In this document: positions 1-12,300 of the stretch, piece by piece
Numbering within the stretch: the stretch's first letter is position 1
How the letters are laid out: every line of letters starts with the position of its first letter
Assembly (NCBI GenBank): GCA_903813345.2
Contig: CAIIXF020000002.1
Span: forward strand, 19,232,455-19,296,454
Origin: Owenia fusiformis
Lineage: Eukaryota; Annelida; Polychaeta; Sabellida; Oweniidae
DNA length: 64,000 nucleotides
Direction: 5' to 3'
Position numbers and translations under genes: made by a program
The notes under the pieces: model-generated
What the model was told of the DNA's origin: nothing
The model's database searches: none
Seen by the model: only the letters and a program-made list of their open reading frames with translations

Positions 1-54
1 GATTTCTGGTGACATAAGTATTTTCTGATTCTATATTCGCAGGTTTATTGAGGT

Positions 55-650
55 TTTTGTCACACCCCATGCAGACAGATCGACTAAATTACATTTGTAT
101 GATGCGAGACTCGACATTCACCATGCCATCCATGAAGCAAATTAACACTGCTTTATAAATGGTGAATGTCACATAAGTATGATGTGTACTTCAAGATAAT
201 AAAGTAATACTAGTGTCATACTAATCTCCAATCATAAGTTCGAATAATATTTGCCTTCCAAATATTAATTGTGCGACATATACGAGACCAATGTTAATGC
301 TACCAGGGGGAATCGGACCTGTAGGCCTTACAATTTATACATGTTTTTTTGTGTTTCCGAAAATTCAATATGTGATATATACTTTTTAGTTCTTCAAAGA
401 AATCTACAAATATTTTGTTGCGGTTTTATCTTTACATCGTTTTTTCAAACACCGCCATCACTTTTCATATAAAAAATATCAAGAATTCATGCTATTCTCA
501 TACTTATAAAACTTAATTTGGCTGTCATTCACCATTAATTTGCTCCATTGGTGACAAATTATTTCAAGTTTCCTGGTGAGTGTCGAGTCTCACATCATAC
601 GAATGTAATTTAAGTCGCCTGTATGCATTTTGTCGTGTGCAGGATTACTA
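55..650. mobile_element. Palindromic foldback/MITE-like element
   Basis: The two ends are imperfect inverted repeats of about 70 to 100 bp: the left arm (about 55-125) contains TACATTTGTATGATGCGAGA and the right arm (about 575-650) holds its near reverse complement. Inner segments near 160 and 520 (AATGGTGAATG / CATTCACCATT) also pair. No transposase ORF is visible. Outer boundaries and target duplication are unclear. Probably a non-autonomous DNA element. Confidence 0.5.
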
Positions 651-937
651 GAGAGATTCAAAGTTATGAATGAGATTTGTTTTAGTTTATAAGTAAACTC
701 GTGCAGAAATCAAATGATGGTGATTACAAAAATCAGCTATATGACCAATCAGTTGACAATACAGTCATATAATTATGTAAATTATATTGTACTAGTATGA
801 GCCTCTGAAATATTAGTTTCAATAAGTAATAAATCTTTAAACTGATAATGTAAATTCAGGTTTGTACACTGATCTGTCTGTGACCAAGTCGATACTTTTG
901 CGTGTTTGTAACTTGAATCAAAAGATGGCATTTTTTG

Positions 938-1090
938 GTGCTCATGCTTGTACTGATGAATCCTATTGAAAGCCCATGCTTGAACTGATGATTTCCATTG
1001 AAAGACCATGCTTGTACGATGAATCCCATTGAAAGCCCATGCTTGTACGATGTGTCCTGTTGAAAGCCAATGACTGAACTGTTGAATCCC
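938..1090. repeat. 32-bp minisatellite, left fragment
   Basis: About five units of GAATCCCATTGAAAGCCCAT followed by GCTTGTACGAT or GCTTGTACTGAT. The array is interrupted at 1091 by a 3.9-kb inserted element and resumes at 5018. The same repeat lies downstream of the second synthetase copy. Open frames on the minus strand here are repeat artefacts. Confidence 0.85.
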
Positions 1091-1500
1091 ATCCCCGGCG
1101 AAATGAATGTGAATTAATCATGAATATTCAGGTATAATTCATGGGAATTCATGAACTTTTTTCATGAATAATTCATCAATGAAGAATATTAAAGAATAAA
1201 TATACCTGAACTATTCATGAATATGACTGAAATACAATTTGGACTCATGAAATATTCATGAACTGTATATTCATGAAATATTCATGATATCACATTCCTT
1301 AAAAATTCATGAAAAGTAAGCCTCATATTTCTTGAAATATTCATGAGAAATAAGCCTCATATTTCTTGAAATATTCATGAAAAAAGCAAGCCTCACAGTT
1401 CTTGAAATATTCACCACCTGTATATTCATGAAATATTCATCACCTCTATATTCTTGAAATATTCATGATATTCTATTCCTCAATATTCTTGAAATCTTCT

Positions 1501-3042
1501 CCAGGTTTAGCTTCATTTTTCTTGAAATATTCCTCAACTGCATATTCATGAAATATTTATCACCTGTATGTTCATGAAATATTACTCAATGAAAAATAAA
1601 TATACCTGAACTATTCATGAATATGACTGAAATACAATTTGGACTCATGAAATATTCATCAACTCTATAGGCTATTCATGAAATATTCATCACCCGTATA
1701 TTCTTGAAATATTCATGATATTCTATCCCTCAATATTCTTGAAATCTTCTCCAGGTTTAGCTTCATATTTCTTGAAATATTCATGACATTATATTCTTCA
1801 ACATTCTTGAAATCATCTCCATGTATACGACCTCATATTTCTTGAAATATTCACCAACCGTATATTCATGATATATTCATAACATTATATTCTCCAAAAT
1901 TCTTGAATAATTCATGAATTAACTCACATGTATGTTCATGAACTATTACTTAAATGAAGAATAAATATTCATCACCTGTGTATATTCTTTTCCTCAATGT
2001 TCTTGAAATCTTCTCCAAGTTTAGCTTCATTTTTCTTGAAATATTCCTCAACTGCATATTCATGAAATATTTATCACCTGTATGTTCATGAAATATTACT
2101 CAATGAAAAATAAATATACCTGAACTATTCATGAATATGACTGAAATACAATTTGGACTCATGAAATATTCATCAACTCTATAGGCTATTCATGAAATAT
2201 TCATCACCCGTATATTCTTGAAATATTCATGATATTCTATCCCTCAATATTCTTGAAATCTTCTCCAGGTTTAGCTTCATATTTCTTGAAATATTCATGA
2301 CATTATATTCTTCAACATTCTTGAAATCATCTCCATGTATACGACCTCATATTTCTTGAAATATTCACCAACCGTATATTCATGATATATTCATAACATT
2401 ATATTCTCCAAAATTCTTGAATAATTCATGAATTAACTCACATGTATGTTCATGAACTATTACTTAAATGAAGAATAAATATTCATCACCTGTGTATATT
2501 CTTTTCCTCAATGTTCTTGAAATCTTCTCCAAGTTTAGCTTCATTTTTCTTGAAATATTCCTCAACTGCATATTCATGAAATATTTATCACCTGTATGTT
2601 CATGAAATATTACTCAATGAAAAATAAATATACCTGAACTATTCATGAATATGACTGAAATACAATTTGGACTCATGAAATATTCATCAACTCTATAGGC
2701 TATTCATGAAATATTCATCACCCATATATTCTTGAAATATTCATGATATTCTATCCCTCAATATTCTTGAAATCTTCTCCAGGTTTAGCTTCATATTTCT
2801 TGAAATATTCATGACATTATATTCTTCAACATTCTTGAAATCATCTCCATGTATACGACCTCATATTTCTTGGAATATTCACCAACTGTATATTCATGAA
2901 ATATTCATAACATTATATTCTCCAACATTCTTGAATAATTCATGAATTAACTCACATGTATGTTCATGAACTATTACTTAAATGAAGAATAAATATTCAT
3001 CACCTGTATATATTCTGTACCTCAATGTTCTTGAAATCTTCT
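1501..3042. repeat. 514-bp higher-order tandem repeat, three copies
   Basis: Three consecutive units begin at 1501, 2015 and 2529, each exactly 514 bp long and differing at only a few positions (for example CCAGG versus CCAAG at the unit start). A fourth unit starts at 3043 and breaks off after about 40 bp. Within units, words such as ATTCATGAAATATTCATG recur every 10 to 40 bp. Confidence 0.85.
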
Positions 3043-3366
3043 CCTAGTTTAGCTTCATTTTTCTTCAAATATTCCTCATCTTAAAGTATTAGCATATAAA
3101 ATTTGAACCAAATCCATCTATTGATAGTTGATTTATCAACAAGCAAAGCTCCTTTGTCCCTACCCCAGCGAAATGGCATTGAATAATTCCTGAATATTCA
3201 TGAATTATACATCAATATTCATGTAAAATATTAATGAATAATCCACCAATGAAGAATAAATACTTCATGAATATGCGTGAACATCAATTGAACATCAATT
3301 TGGACACTTCCCGAAAATTCTTCAAATTGAATTACTTGAATATTCATGAATAAACTTTCATGGACT

Positions 3367-4990
3367 TTTGTGTTTTCCCGCCTAAAACAATCATTTCCTT
3401 TCTGAGGAATTCTGGGATAGGTTATGATTCATAATTCTTCAAATATTCTTCAAATGAGGTGGTGAAAAAATGAAGAATATCTAAGAACATATTAATTCTT
3501 CATTATTATTCAAATATCCTTTAAACAAAGTGGTGAAAATATGAAGCATTTTCAAGATTTTCATAAATGCAAAATGTTATTTTTTATTCTTCAAGTACCC
3601 TACAAATGAGGCCATGAAAAATTGAAGAATATCTTAGAACATAGTAGTTCTTCATTATTATTCAAATGTCCCTTTAACAAATTGTTCCCATGTTACAAAA
3701 GAGCTTCAATTTCATGTTTTTCTTAAAGTTATTAAACATTTTCCCCAATATTCCTCAAATATTCTTCAAACAGAATGGAAAAAAGAAGAATTTCTAAGAA
3801 TAAATCTTTAGATAAAAATAAAATGGCTGATTTCTATATGAAAACTCCAGATCTTGAGATATCTCCTCTCTAGGTGGAAATAGCTATCTAATTATTGATC
3901 TAAACAAGAAGATATGTGTCACCTACCTTTTGGCATATGTTCCTGTTTCTCTCTCCACATATTTTAAGGACATGTTCCTTTTTAACAAGAGCTTCAATTT
4001 CATGTTTTACTTATGTGTTTTTTCCCGCCTAAAACAATCATTTCCTTTTTGAGGAATTCTGGGATAGGTTATGATTCATTATTCTTCAAATATTCTTCAA
4101 ATGAGGTGGTGAAAAAATGAAGAATATCTAAGAACATATTAATTCTTCATTATTATTCAAATATCCTTAAAACAAAGTGGTGAAAATATGAAGCATTTCC
4201 AAGATTTTCATGAATACAAAATGTTTTTTATTATTCTTCAAATACCCTTCAAATTAGGTGGTGAAAAATAGAAGAATATCTAAGAACATATTAGTTCTTC
4301 ATTATTATTCAAATATCCTTTTAACAAATTGGTGAAAATATGAAGAATTATCAGGATATCCAAGGATGCAAAATCTCCTTTTGTATTCTTCAAATATCCT
4401 TCAAATTAGGCGGTGCAAAGGTGAAGAATATCTGAGAACATATTAGTTCTTCATTATTATTTGAATATTCTTCATCAACATGGTGAAAATATCAAGGATT
4501 TCCAAGATTTCAAAAAATACAAAAGGTTCTTCATTATTCTTCAAATATTCTTCAAACATTTTGGTGAGAATATGAAGAATATTTAAGAATATAAATATTC
4601 TTCAGTATTATTCAAATATCTTTCACACAAGGTAGTGAAAAAAGAAGAATATCTACGAACAGAAATGTTCTTTATTATTCTTCAAATATCCTTCAAACAA
4701 GGTGGTGAAAAAATGAAGAATATCTAAGAACAGATGTGTTCTTCATAATTATCCAAATATTCTTCATTCAGCATGATGAAATTATAAAGAATTTTCAAGG
4801 ACATAAAATTTTCTTTATTCTTCTTCAATTATTCACCATAGAAATTGAAGAATATTCAGGAACATAAATTATTCTTTATTTTTCTTCAAAAATACAAGAA
4901 TATGGTTAAATCTTTATTCCCCACAATTCATATCGATATTACAATATTCATCACACCTGAATATTCATGAATAATTCAAGAATATTCATA
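3367..4990. repeat. Right-half direct repeats (about 646 bp) of TTCTTCAAATATTC words
   Basis: A block beginning TTTTCCCGCCTAAAACAATC at about 3371 recurs at about 4020, including the following GAGGTGGTGAAAAAATGAAG segment. Within the blocks a shorter motif (CTTCATTATTATTCAAATAT then a GGTGGTGAAAA spacer) repeats roughly every 100 to 130 bp with decay. It forms the right half of the 3.9-kb element. Confidence 0.7.
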
Positions 4991-5017
4991 TCACAAGAAT
5001 ATCATTTCGCCGGGGAT

Positions 5018-5470
5018 TGAAAGACCATGCTTGTACTTATGAATCCCATTGAAAGACTATGCTCGTACTGTTGAATCCAATTGAAAGCCCATGCTCGTAC
5101 TGTTGAATCCCATTGAAAGCCCATGTTTGTACTGATGAATCCCATTGAAAGACCATGCTTGTACTGACGAATCCCATTGAAAGCCCATGTTTTTACTGAT
5201 GAATCCCATTGAAAGACCATGTTTGTACTGATGAATCCCATTGAAAGACCATGCTTGTACTGTTGAATCCCATTGAAAGCCCATGCTCGTACTGTTGAAT
5301 CCCATTGAAAAACCATGCTTGAATTGATGAATCCCATTGAAAGACCATGCTTGTACTGATGAATCCAATTGAGGGACCATGCTTGTCAAAAAGGTGAAAA
5401 GCTCCCATTCAAACCTCATGCTTGTATCCATGAATACCACTGAGAGCCTATCCTTGTACGATGAATCCTA
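5018..5470. repeat. 32-bp minisatellite, right fragment
   Basis: About 13 units with starts at 5041, 5073, 5105 and so on, exactly 32 bp apart. Unit core GAATCCCATTGAAAG, then CCCATGCTTGTACTGAT or variants. Because 32 is not a multiple of three and the unit has no minus-strand stop, all three minus frames stay open, which creates spurious overlapping ORFs. Confidence 0.9.
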
Positions 5471-5540
5471 TTGATTCAAAATTGTAATTAGCCCAGAATT
5501 TAGCAGGCTTTCATTAATGATGTATGCAATCTAATATTCA

Positions 5541-5849
5541 CACCGGAATAGCCTGACAACGGTTAAGTCAGATACAGTTGTCACAAATGGAGGACATAAC
5601 CGTCGCTTCAACTGTTTAATCACTTTGCCCTCATTTCATGGGATTTTATCGTCGCTAATTCTGTGGATGTATTAAGCTCTTGTGATGATGTTTCATATGA
5701 AATCCCAATTTTGATCAAATTGTTGCAAAGGAATTTAGTCTAGGTGCTCTATTAAACATACAGTTCATGAAAATCTAATTGAAGCGACGGTTATGTCCGC
5801 CATTTGTGACAACGGTATCTGACTACCGTTGTCAGGCTATTCCGGGGTG
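5541..5849. mobile_element. 309-bp MITE, 3' flank of copy A
   Basis: Inverted ends CACCGGAATAGCCTGACAAC at the left and its near reverse complement (GTTGTCAGGCTATTCCGGGGTG) at the right. Pairing extends inward for about 60 bp, including TGTCACAAATGG(A/C)GGACATAACC. No ORF. The homologous copy at 40078-41427 downstream of copy B shows it predates the duplication. The flank from 5850 to 6216 holds nothing recognisable besides the gene's 3' end. Confidence 0.8.
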
Positions 5850-6216
5850 AGATTGGGGGTTGATGGGGAACAGTCATTACGAAATACCCTGAATAGTCGT
5901 ATTATTTTTAAGTCGATATCCTGATTTATACTTTAAGTATTGCTCAAAAGCATTTACTTGGTATGTCTGAACACTAATTATTTATCTTAAACCAGCCAAA
6001 GGTCAGTCACAAGCCTGACGACAGAGACAGCCAAGCTTATACTACCCAAAGCTCCATCCCAATCATCAGCTCACGAACAGTCCTATAGATGTAGCAAAGC
6101 ACTTGATGTTTATACACAAATATAAAAATGATTCTGATCCCTTCATAAACGTACACTCAGCAGCATGCTAATCATGATAGACATCTTTATTCTTTTCAAC
6201 AGATTTCATTGCGACA

Positions 6217-6309
6217 CTACCGATGGGAATTTCCATTGCATTGTGAATCACTGTCATTTTGTTCCAAGATTAATTTCTGACAAATCTCTCTCAATTTAGC
6301 CTTAGATAC
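6217..6309 (-). CDS. Copy A exon 12 and stop (residues 562-591)
   Basis: VSKAKLREICQKLILEQ followed by a polar tail ending NSHR and TAG. Acceptor ATTCCAG. This is the ancestral C-terminus; in copy B it was replaced after REICQ by inserted DNA. Confidence 0.8.
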   Translation of the reverse strand, partial: VSKAKLREICQKLILEQNDSDSQCNGNSHR

Positions 6310-9300
6310 CTGGAATGAAAATGTGAAACTATAAAGTTTAAAAACGCATTAGAAACGCATTTATGTTGTAAATAGTTAAAATCTCATCATTAAATAATAA
6401 ATATACATGTATATAAAATTAACCTTCTTCCTGATTCCAACGCGTGGAAAAGCACCCATGATGAAGATATGGTCCGGCTGATCTCGCTTTATCAGTTCCA
6501 CCTGACAATGCTCTTCCATTTCATCCTCTTTCATATCCTCGCCTGGTTTAAGGCTGTAATTACCAATTAAGAACTAAATTTTATTTAAACTAGATCTGTG
6601 CGTATACTGTGAATAACGCTTTACTATATCAGTACAATATACACCCTATACGAAGAGATCGCATCCAATGTAATGGTAGAATCTCTTCTCATAGAGTGAT
6701 ATAACTAACTATAACTATACGGTTACAATACTCGATGGACTGAATGGAACAGATATCATACTATTCCGAAAGATAATTACAATACTGTATACAATTTAGA
6801 CTGGAAATGACTAGTTTATAGCATATAACCACTATGGTACTCAAAATAAAAACGTTCTATTCGTGAATGCAGCTTTAGCCTGTCGGCTACCGGATTAATC
6901 TCCCGTTTTATGACCAACTCATTTAAATACGAATGGAATATAGTGAAAGTGGCAGGTACTTGTCATATTTAAATGAGCTGCCCATAAAATAGTAGGTTAG
7001 AACTTTTTGAACACACGTTTCTCTTAAACCAGTCATAGAAAAATCTAAAAATTTAACACATCGTCAATTTAATGGTTATCTTTTGAATGGTAACAATATA
7101 ATTTGAATTATATATACGTATATACTTTCATCTATATTGTTTTAGAACACATGTCAAACACTTGTTTTGGAACAAAACGACATAAACACAACATGTTTGA
7201 GTCTCTCAATATTATAATTATGCAAAGGAAATTTTGGTTGATTTTAGAAAAGTATCTTTTTAAAGTCCCCTACTTTGAAAATATTTTTTATCATTCATTT
7301 ACTATTTGTCATGACTTCAAAAGTTATTTTAGAGATTTTTGAAAAATAATTTTAAAAAAAAAGTTGTGAGCATTTCATTTCTCAAACATTCGAATTGAAA
7401 TTTTTTAATCATCAAATATTTCTTAATGTATTTCAAAAAAGAATATCTTTTTAACACCAATGCAAAGATTGAACAAAGGACACGCTATTTCAATGGGCCA
7501 CTTCAATGTTTTAGCATATCAAAAATATTTTGAAACATTAGTGCTAAGGTGGCAAAAACTTTTTGAAAAAAATTGAAATTTCTTTTTCGATGTCAATCTT
7601 TTCTAAATATCAATAATAAACCAATGTTGATTGTCTAACCAAGTTAAAAGGAAGAATATATTATGTTTTAGATATCATTGTACAATTGGTTTCTATGAGA
7701 ACTAAAGTTTTTAAATGCATTTATCTCGGAACCATTTTCATGCACTGATAAGTTCATTTCTCGCTTATTTATGAACCAATTTTCTTAATTTTTTTCGGCT
7801 AAAAAACACGCGCGGATGAATGCTATGCATTGGTATGAATTGTGGCTAATTAAAAGATATTTGTGATCTCTAAAAGTTAGTTTTAAATAAATTCACACAT
7901 TTTGGAACAAAAAGTTTATCAAAAACCACTTTTTGAAATTAAAAAAAAAAGTTTCACATATCACACTTTGATAACATAGGGTAAGACTACAATATAAGCC
8001 AAAGTGATTTAAACTTTACATGGGGACTTTAATGAAATAAAAGGTTTATCTTGATTTTTATCTATTTTGGGGGGATTTTGTTTTAATTTTTGAATACTTA
8101 GTTTTTAATATCAACCAAAAATTCCTTTGTATAACTATAATATTGAGAGGTCTAAAAACATGTTGTTTATGCTCTTTTGTTCCAACAAGGTTCGGAAAGA
8201 AATTTTATTACATTCTAAAGAATTGGTAGAAAGGGGCAAAAACAATTGCACTAAAAAAACCAAAAAATGTTAACAAAAACAGTTATATAAAATATTTCTA
8301 AATAATTTTCGCATTAGATTGTTGTCAATCAGTCAACATTACATAAAATACCGTGTTTTTACAAAAGGTTTTCAATGATTGGTTAATGGAAAAATATTGT
8401 TGAATTCAGTTCTCCATATCGATGTCACTCCTTTCAAAAATATTTGATTTTTGAAATAAAAAATGATGATTCTTATATCTCAGCGTATTTAATTCCCTAC
8501 AGGCTGCAGCACAAATGACTAGGGAAAAGTAGGCCAAGTCAGGTGAACACCATAGAATGTTTGATTTATTGTTCAAATGTGATTCATATGAGGAAATACA
8601 ACGTGGTATATACTTTATATATATTCAACAATTTGTCCACGAAGCAGATCTTGCAAACCAAAATCGCTGATTTTTAAATCGTTCCGATCTGACAACATTT
8701 AGGAAAGCAAAAACGTCTCAGAAATAAAGTACACGGTTACGCGAAAGTGTGGCCTTCCCCCCCCCCCACCCACCCTAGGCAGACATATACCAATGTCTCC
8801 ATAGTATGTGTCATATATCATTTTAAAGATCATCCAAATTGATCTGCCAAGAATCACGGTTCAACTTACAAATGGGAAAAAGTTACAAGCATTTCAAAAT
8901 TTAGTGTTTGGCCAAAATTAAAGTCAGTTTTACACCAAAATAATAGTCGGTGTGTCTCTCTACATGCCCTAAGCCATGTTAACGGCAGCGATGCTTTCCG
9001 TATATGACCTTAAACATGCTTCAAATAGGGAATAGGCATTTTGTAATCCTCATAAAACCTTTCAATATCCATCCTTTTGTTGACAATAGCACCCACATCT
9101 TCGGTCACAGTCAGGTTAGGGCTGTTTCCAGGATACTGAAATGAACTATATTTTTGGCCAAACATTAAGTTTTGAAATGCCTATAACTTTTTGCCATTTG
9201 TGAGTTGAACCATGATACTTAGCAAATCAATGTATGTTTGGATAAGCTTTAAAATGATATGTGACACAAACTATGAAGACATTGGTATATGTCCGCTTAG

Positions 9301-12300
9301 GGGGGCCCATACTTTCGGGACACATTGTATTTATAGCTCCCATGATCAGTGTACACTCTTACATGATTTGAAGGTTATAATGGAGGCAATGGTATGATAG
9401 AACATATACATTGAGTAAATACGATCTGATACATAATATAAGGATAACTTACATAATACAGAGAAAAACGTCATCCCCAATACAATCATCATCGTTCTTA
9501 ATGCCCACACACTTAAAGAAAAAAGTATACATGAATTTACATTGAGACGCCAGTCTCAGATTTATCACGTTTATAGAAGGATAAATGCAGACAAATATAA
9601 ATAATATCTAACATATAAAATGACAGACGTGGACCGTTGTGAATTGGGATTAGTTCGAGTACACGAAGACGGTTGATCGTCATTATAACCCCAATTCAAT
9701 ATAAACATAAATCGGGTGTCCCAAAAAGTGAAACACATTTTGACAAGTATTTTTCAACAGTTGATAAACCAAATTCACTGAAAAGAAGCATAAAGTAGCC
9801 CAGGAGTATCGTGAGCAAGTTACAATAATATAAAAGTATCAAGTAAATATTATGTGAGCACTAAGAAATTCAAGAAAGCATGTAAAAAGCGCAGAGCAAC
9901 GGAATGAGAACTTCATGTACGTATCAAAAATGGGAAGCAATTTGACAAGTAATTTCTCACTAATAGATACGCCACAAATTCTTTGAAAACGTTACTTTTG
10001 ACACTTTAGGACATCTTTAGCTAGTGCTATGAATATATAAGAGATTGTCCAAAAATCAATGCAAAAGCTTAAGTCACCTATTAATCCGCAACCAAGCAAA
10101 ACTACCTTTCCATATTTACTCTAACAATATCACCTCCAATATATTTTGAGAATGAATGGATTTTGGAACAATGAAAAATTTAATTAGACGTGACACGCTG
10201 ACAAGCTATTTTGACTGTTTGACAGATGCTATCTCCTGATAGCTAGAACAAACACAATGAAGCTCTCATTGCAGAGCTCTGGTATGGGATTTTATGACAT
10301 GCTATTATGAATTTCTCCGACTCGCATTACATCCACTTGATTTTACAAGGTAGAGATTAAAAGGTGGATTGGATCGAGTGGATTGGATTCATGTAAAAAG
10401 CGGATTGGATCAGGAATCATTAACATATGGAATTTCGTTTCCCTCTAAGCAATTTCCCTCAAAGGAATTTTGTGATCATGATCACTTGGGTCCCTTTGAG
10501 GAATCAGAACAAAGCAACAAGAAATACATACTCCAATTACTTGTAGTTAACTGCTTCCCCATGTAAATCAACCGTTTTGTAAGACATAGTAAACATACAC
10601 TGATCTGTAGATAAAAGCTGCCATTCAAATTGAGGCGTGGATGTTCCCAAAAACATTTCTGCTATGTTCTGTTTGGACTGAAAACAGATGATATGGATCT
10701 TCAAACCAGTCTGCCTTAGGATTTATAAAATGTTTAATTTATTACCCTTGGAATAAATAAGATTGTGTATTAGAAAGCGGATACGAGGTCAACCTAGCTT
10801 CTAGCCCATCCAAGGAAAACAATATTACATCTAGCTAAGAAAATAAATGTCAAAAATGTCTTACTTTTTGGGACACCCGATATGTTACAAGTTTCACCCT
10901 TTGTGTGTAGTCATTTGACGACATTTTATAGAATTGGTAGACGCCGAACGATATAAAGTTGTAGTCAGTCCCCCTCTTCTTCAGAATAAATATGTCTCAT
11001 AGTTTACGCCTTTGTCATACAATGTAGTTTATCATTTGTTCAAAATAATTCTGATTATATTTTTTTCTTTACTGTCTTTAGCCTTACTTTGATTTCTATC
11101 GTGTGAGGTAGCTCATCTGACATTATATTGAATCGTACATTTTCCCGTGGAGTTGACCAACGCCAGGTATTGCTTATTTCGATAGGAATTTTCAATTTCT
11201 CGTGACTACGCAAATCCACAGCCGCATGTTTCGCAGGATTTTGGTCGCAGTCGCTCCGACGTCGCCTTGAAAAATTACTCATCGCTTCCGCAAAAATTGC
11301 TCTTGCGACGTCGCTGCGACTGCGATCGGCTTGTGTTAGCTTGATGAATGAAATTCCCCGTTTCATCTCGTTATACCTGTGCCTCTGCTACTTTGTTGTG
11401 CTTAAGAGCTGCGGCCTCAATTACGCCTGGATAGATAACGTCGCCCATCTTCTTGAATCTTATATTATCAGCTTTTCGCCCAATGAAATAAAGGAACCCA
11501 TTCTGATCCATTCTCGCAACATCACTAATGCAATAAAAAGAAACAACTAGTTAGTTAACTTTAGTTATCTCGGTTCACTTTTGAAATCGACTTAAATATG
11601 ACAAATTTTTACCGAAGTCCATGAGGGAGAACCAAAAAGTAACCCTTAAAATCCATCCATAAAATCGGAACGGTCGGAAATAGACAAATTAAACTTTTCA
11701 GAATGAAAGAACAATCTCAATCGTGCAAAATTTGATCTTAAACCCATGCTGGATGACTGAGTTATTAACATTTGGGTTACTTTTTGGCTCACCCTGTATA
11801 TCTTCTATTGTATTATTTTGTAGATTGACGTAATGATGTTAGCAAAGTGTTCCCAAAATCGTGCGATATGTAGTATAAATCGAACAACTTACCCAGTTCT
11901 GTACCAACCGTCTTCATCCTTTACTGTTCTCGTTCTCTCAGGTTCACCCATGTACTCAATGAAGATAAAGGGTGACCGCGTACAAAGCTCTCCGGGTTCC
12001 CCAATGGGAACTACGTTATGTTGGTCGTCTATAAGCTTTACCTGTTAGGAAAAACAAAAAGTTCGTTGTAATCGATTGTTTTTTTGAATAAACAAGTGAT
12101 GGAACCCCAGTATTATGACCTAGTAAAAAAAGCATTGGTGATCCACTTGATTAGGCTGGTTGCGGTTACAAAATGTCGGAACCTCGAAGGTACGCTTTTT
12201 CTTTTTTCCTTATTTCATGTTCACGAAAATACACATGTTTGCGAACAAGTAGTTCAGAAGTCAACAGAATCTTCGATTTAATACCCCACTGTTACTACGT

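Larger units (their letters stand above)
1093..5015. mobile_element. 3.9-kb TIR element built of ATTCATGAAT words
   Basis: The element starts CCCCGGCGAAATGA and ends with the exact reverse complement TCATTTCGCCGGGG, a 14-bp perfect terminal inverted repeat. It is flanked by AT on both sides (1091-1092 and 5016-5017), and removing it restores a normal minisatellite unit, so this is an insertion with a 2-bp AT target duplication. Inside there is no coding capacity. The left half is a dense array of TTCATGAAATATTCATGA-type words with a 514-bp higher-order tandem repeat. The right half is made of TTCTTCAAATATTCTTCAAA-type words. I do not recognise the family. Confidence 0.75.

Noticed and set aside
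1093-5015. CRISPR-like or centromeric satellite array
   Set aside because: No constant short repeat/spacer structure; terminal inverted repeats and a target duplication point to a mobile element.
5002-5440. Three overlapping minus-strand ORFs of 71-127 codons
   Set aside because: They are the same 32-bp minisatellite read in three frames; residues repeat with the DNA period and there is no independent coding signal.
11055-11366. 103-codon minus ORF next to exon 9
   Set aside because: Intronic; the sequence is conserved in copy B at about 46230-46500 only as noncoding DNA with indels, and it has no recognisable domain.
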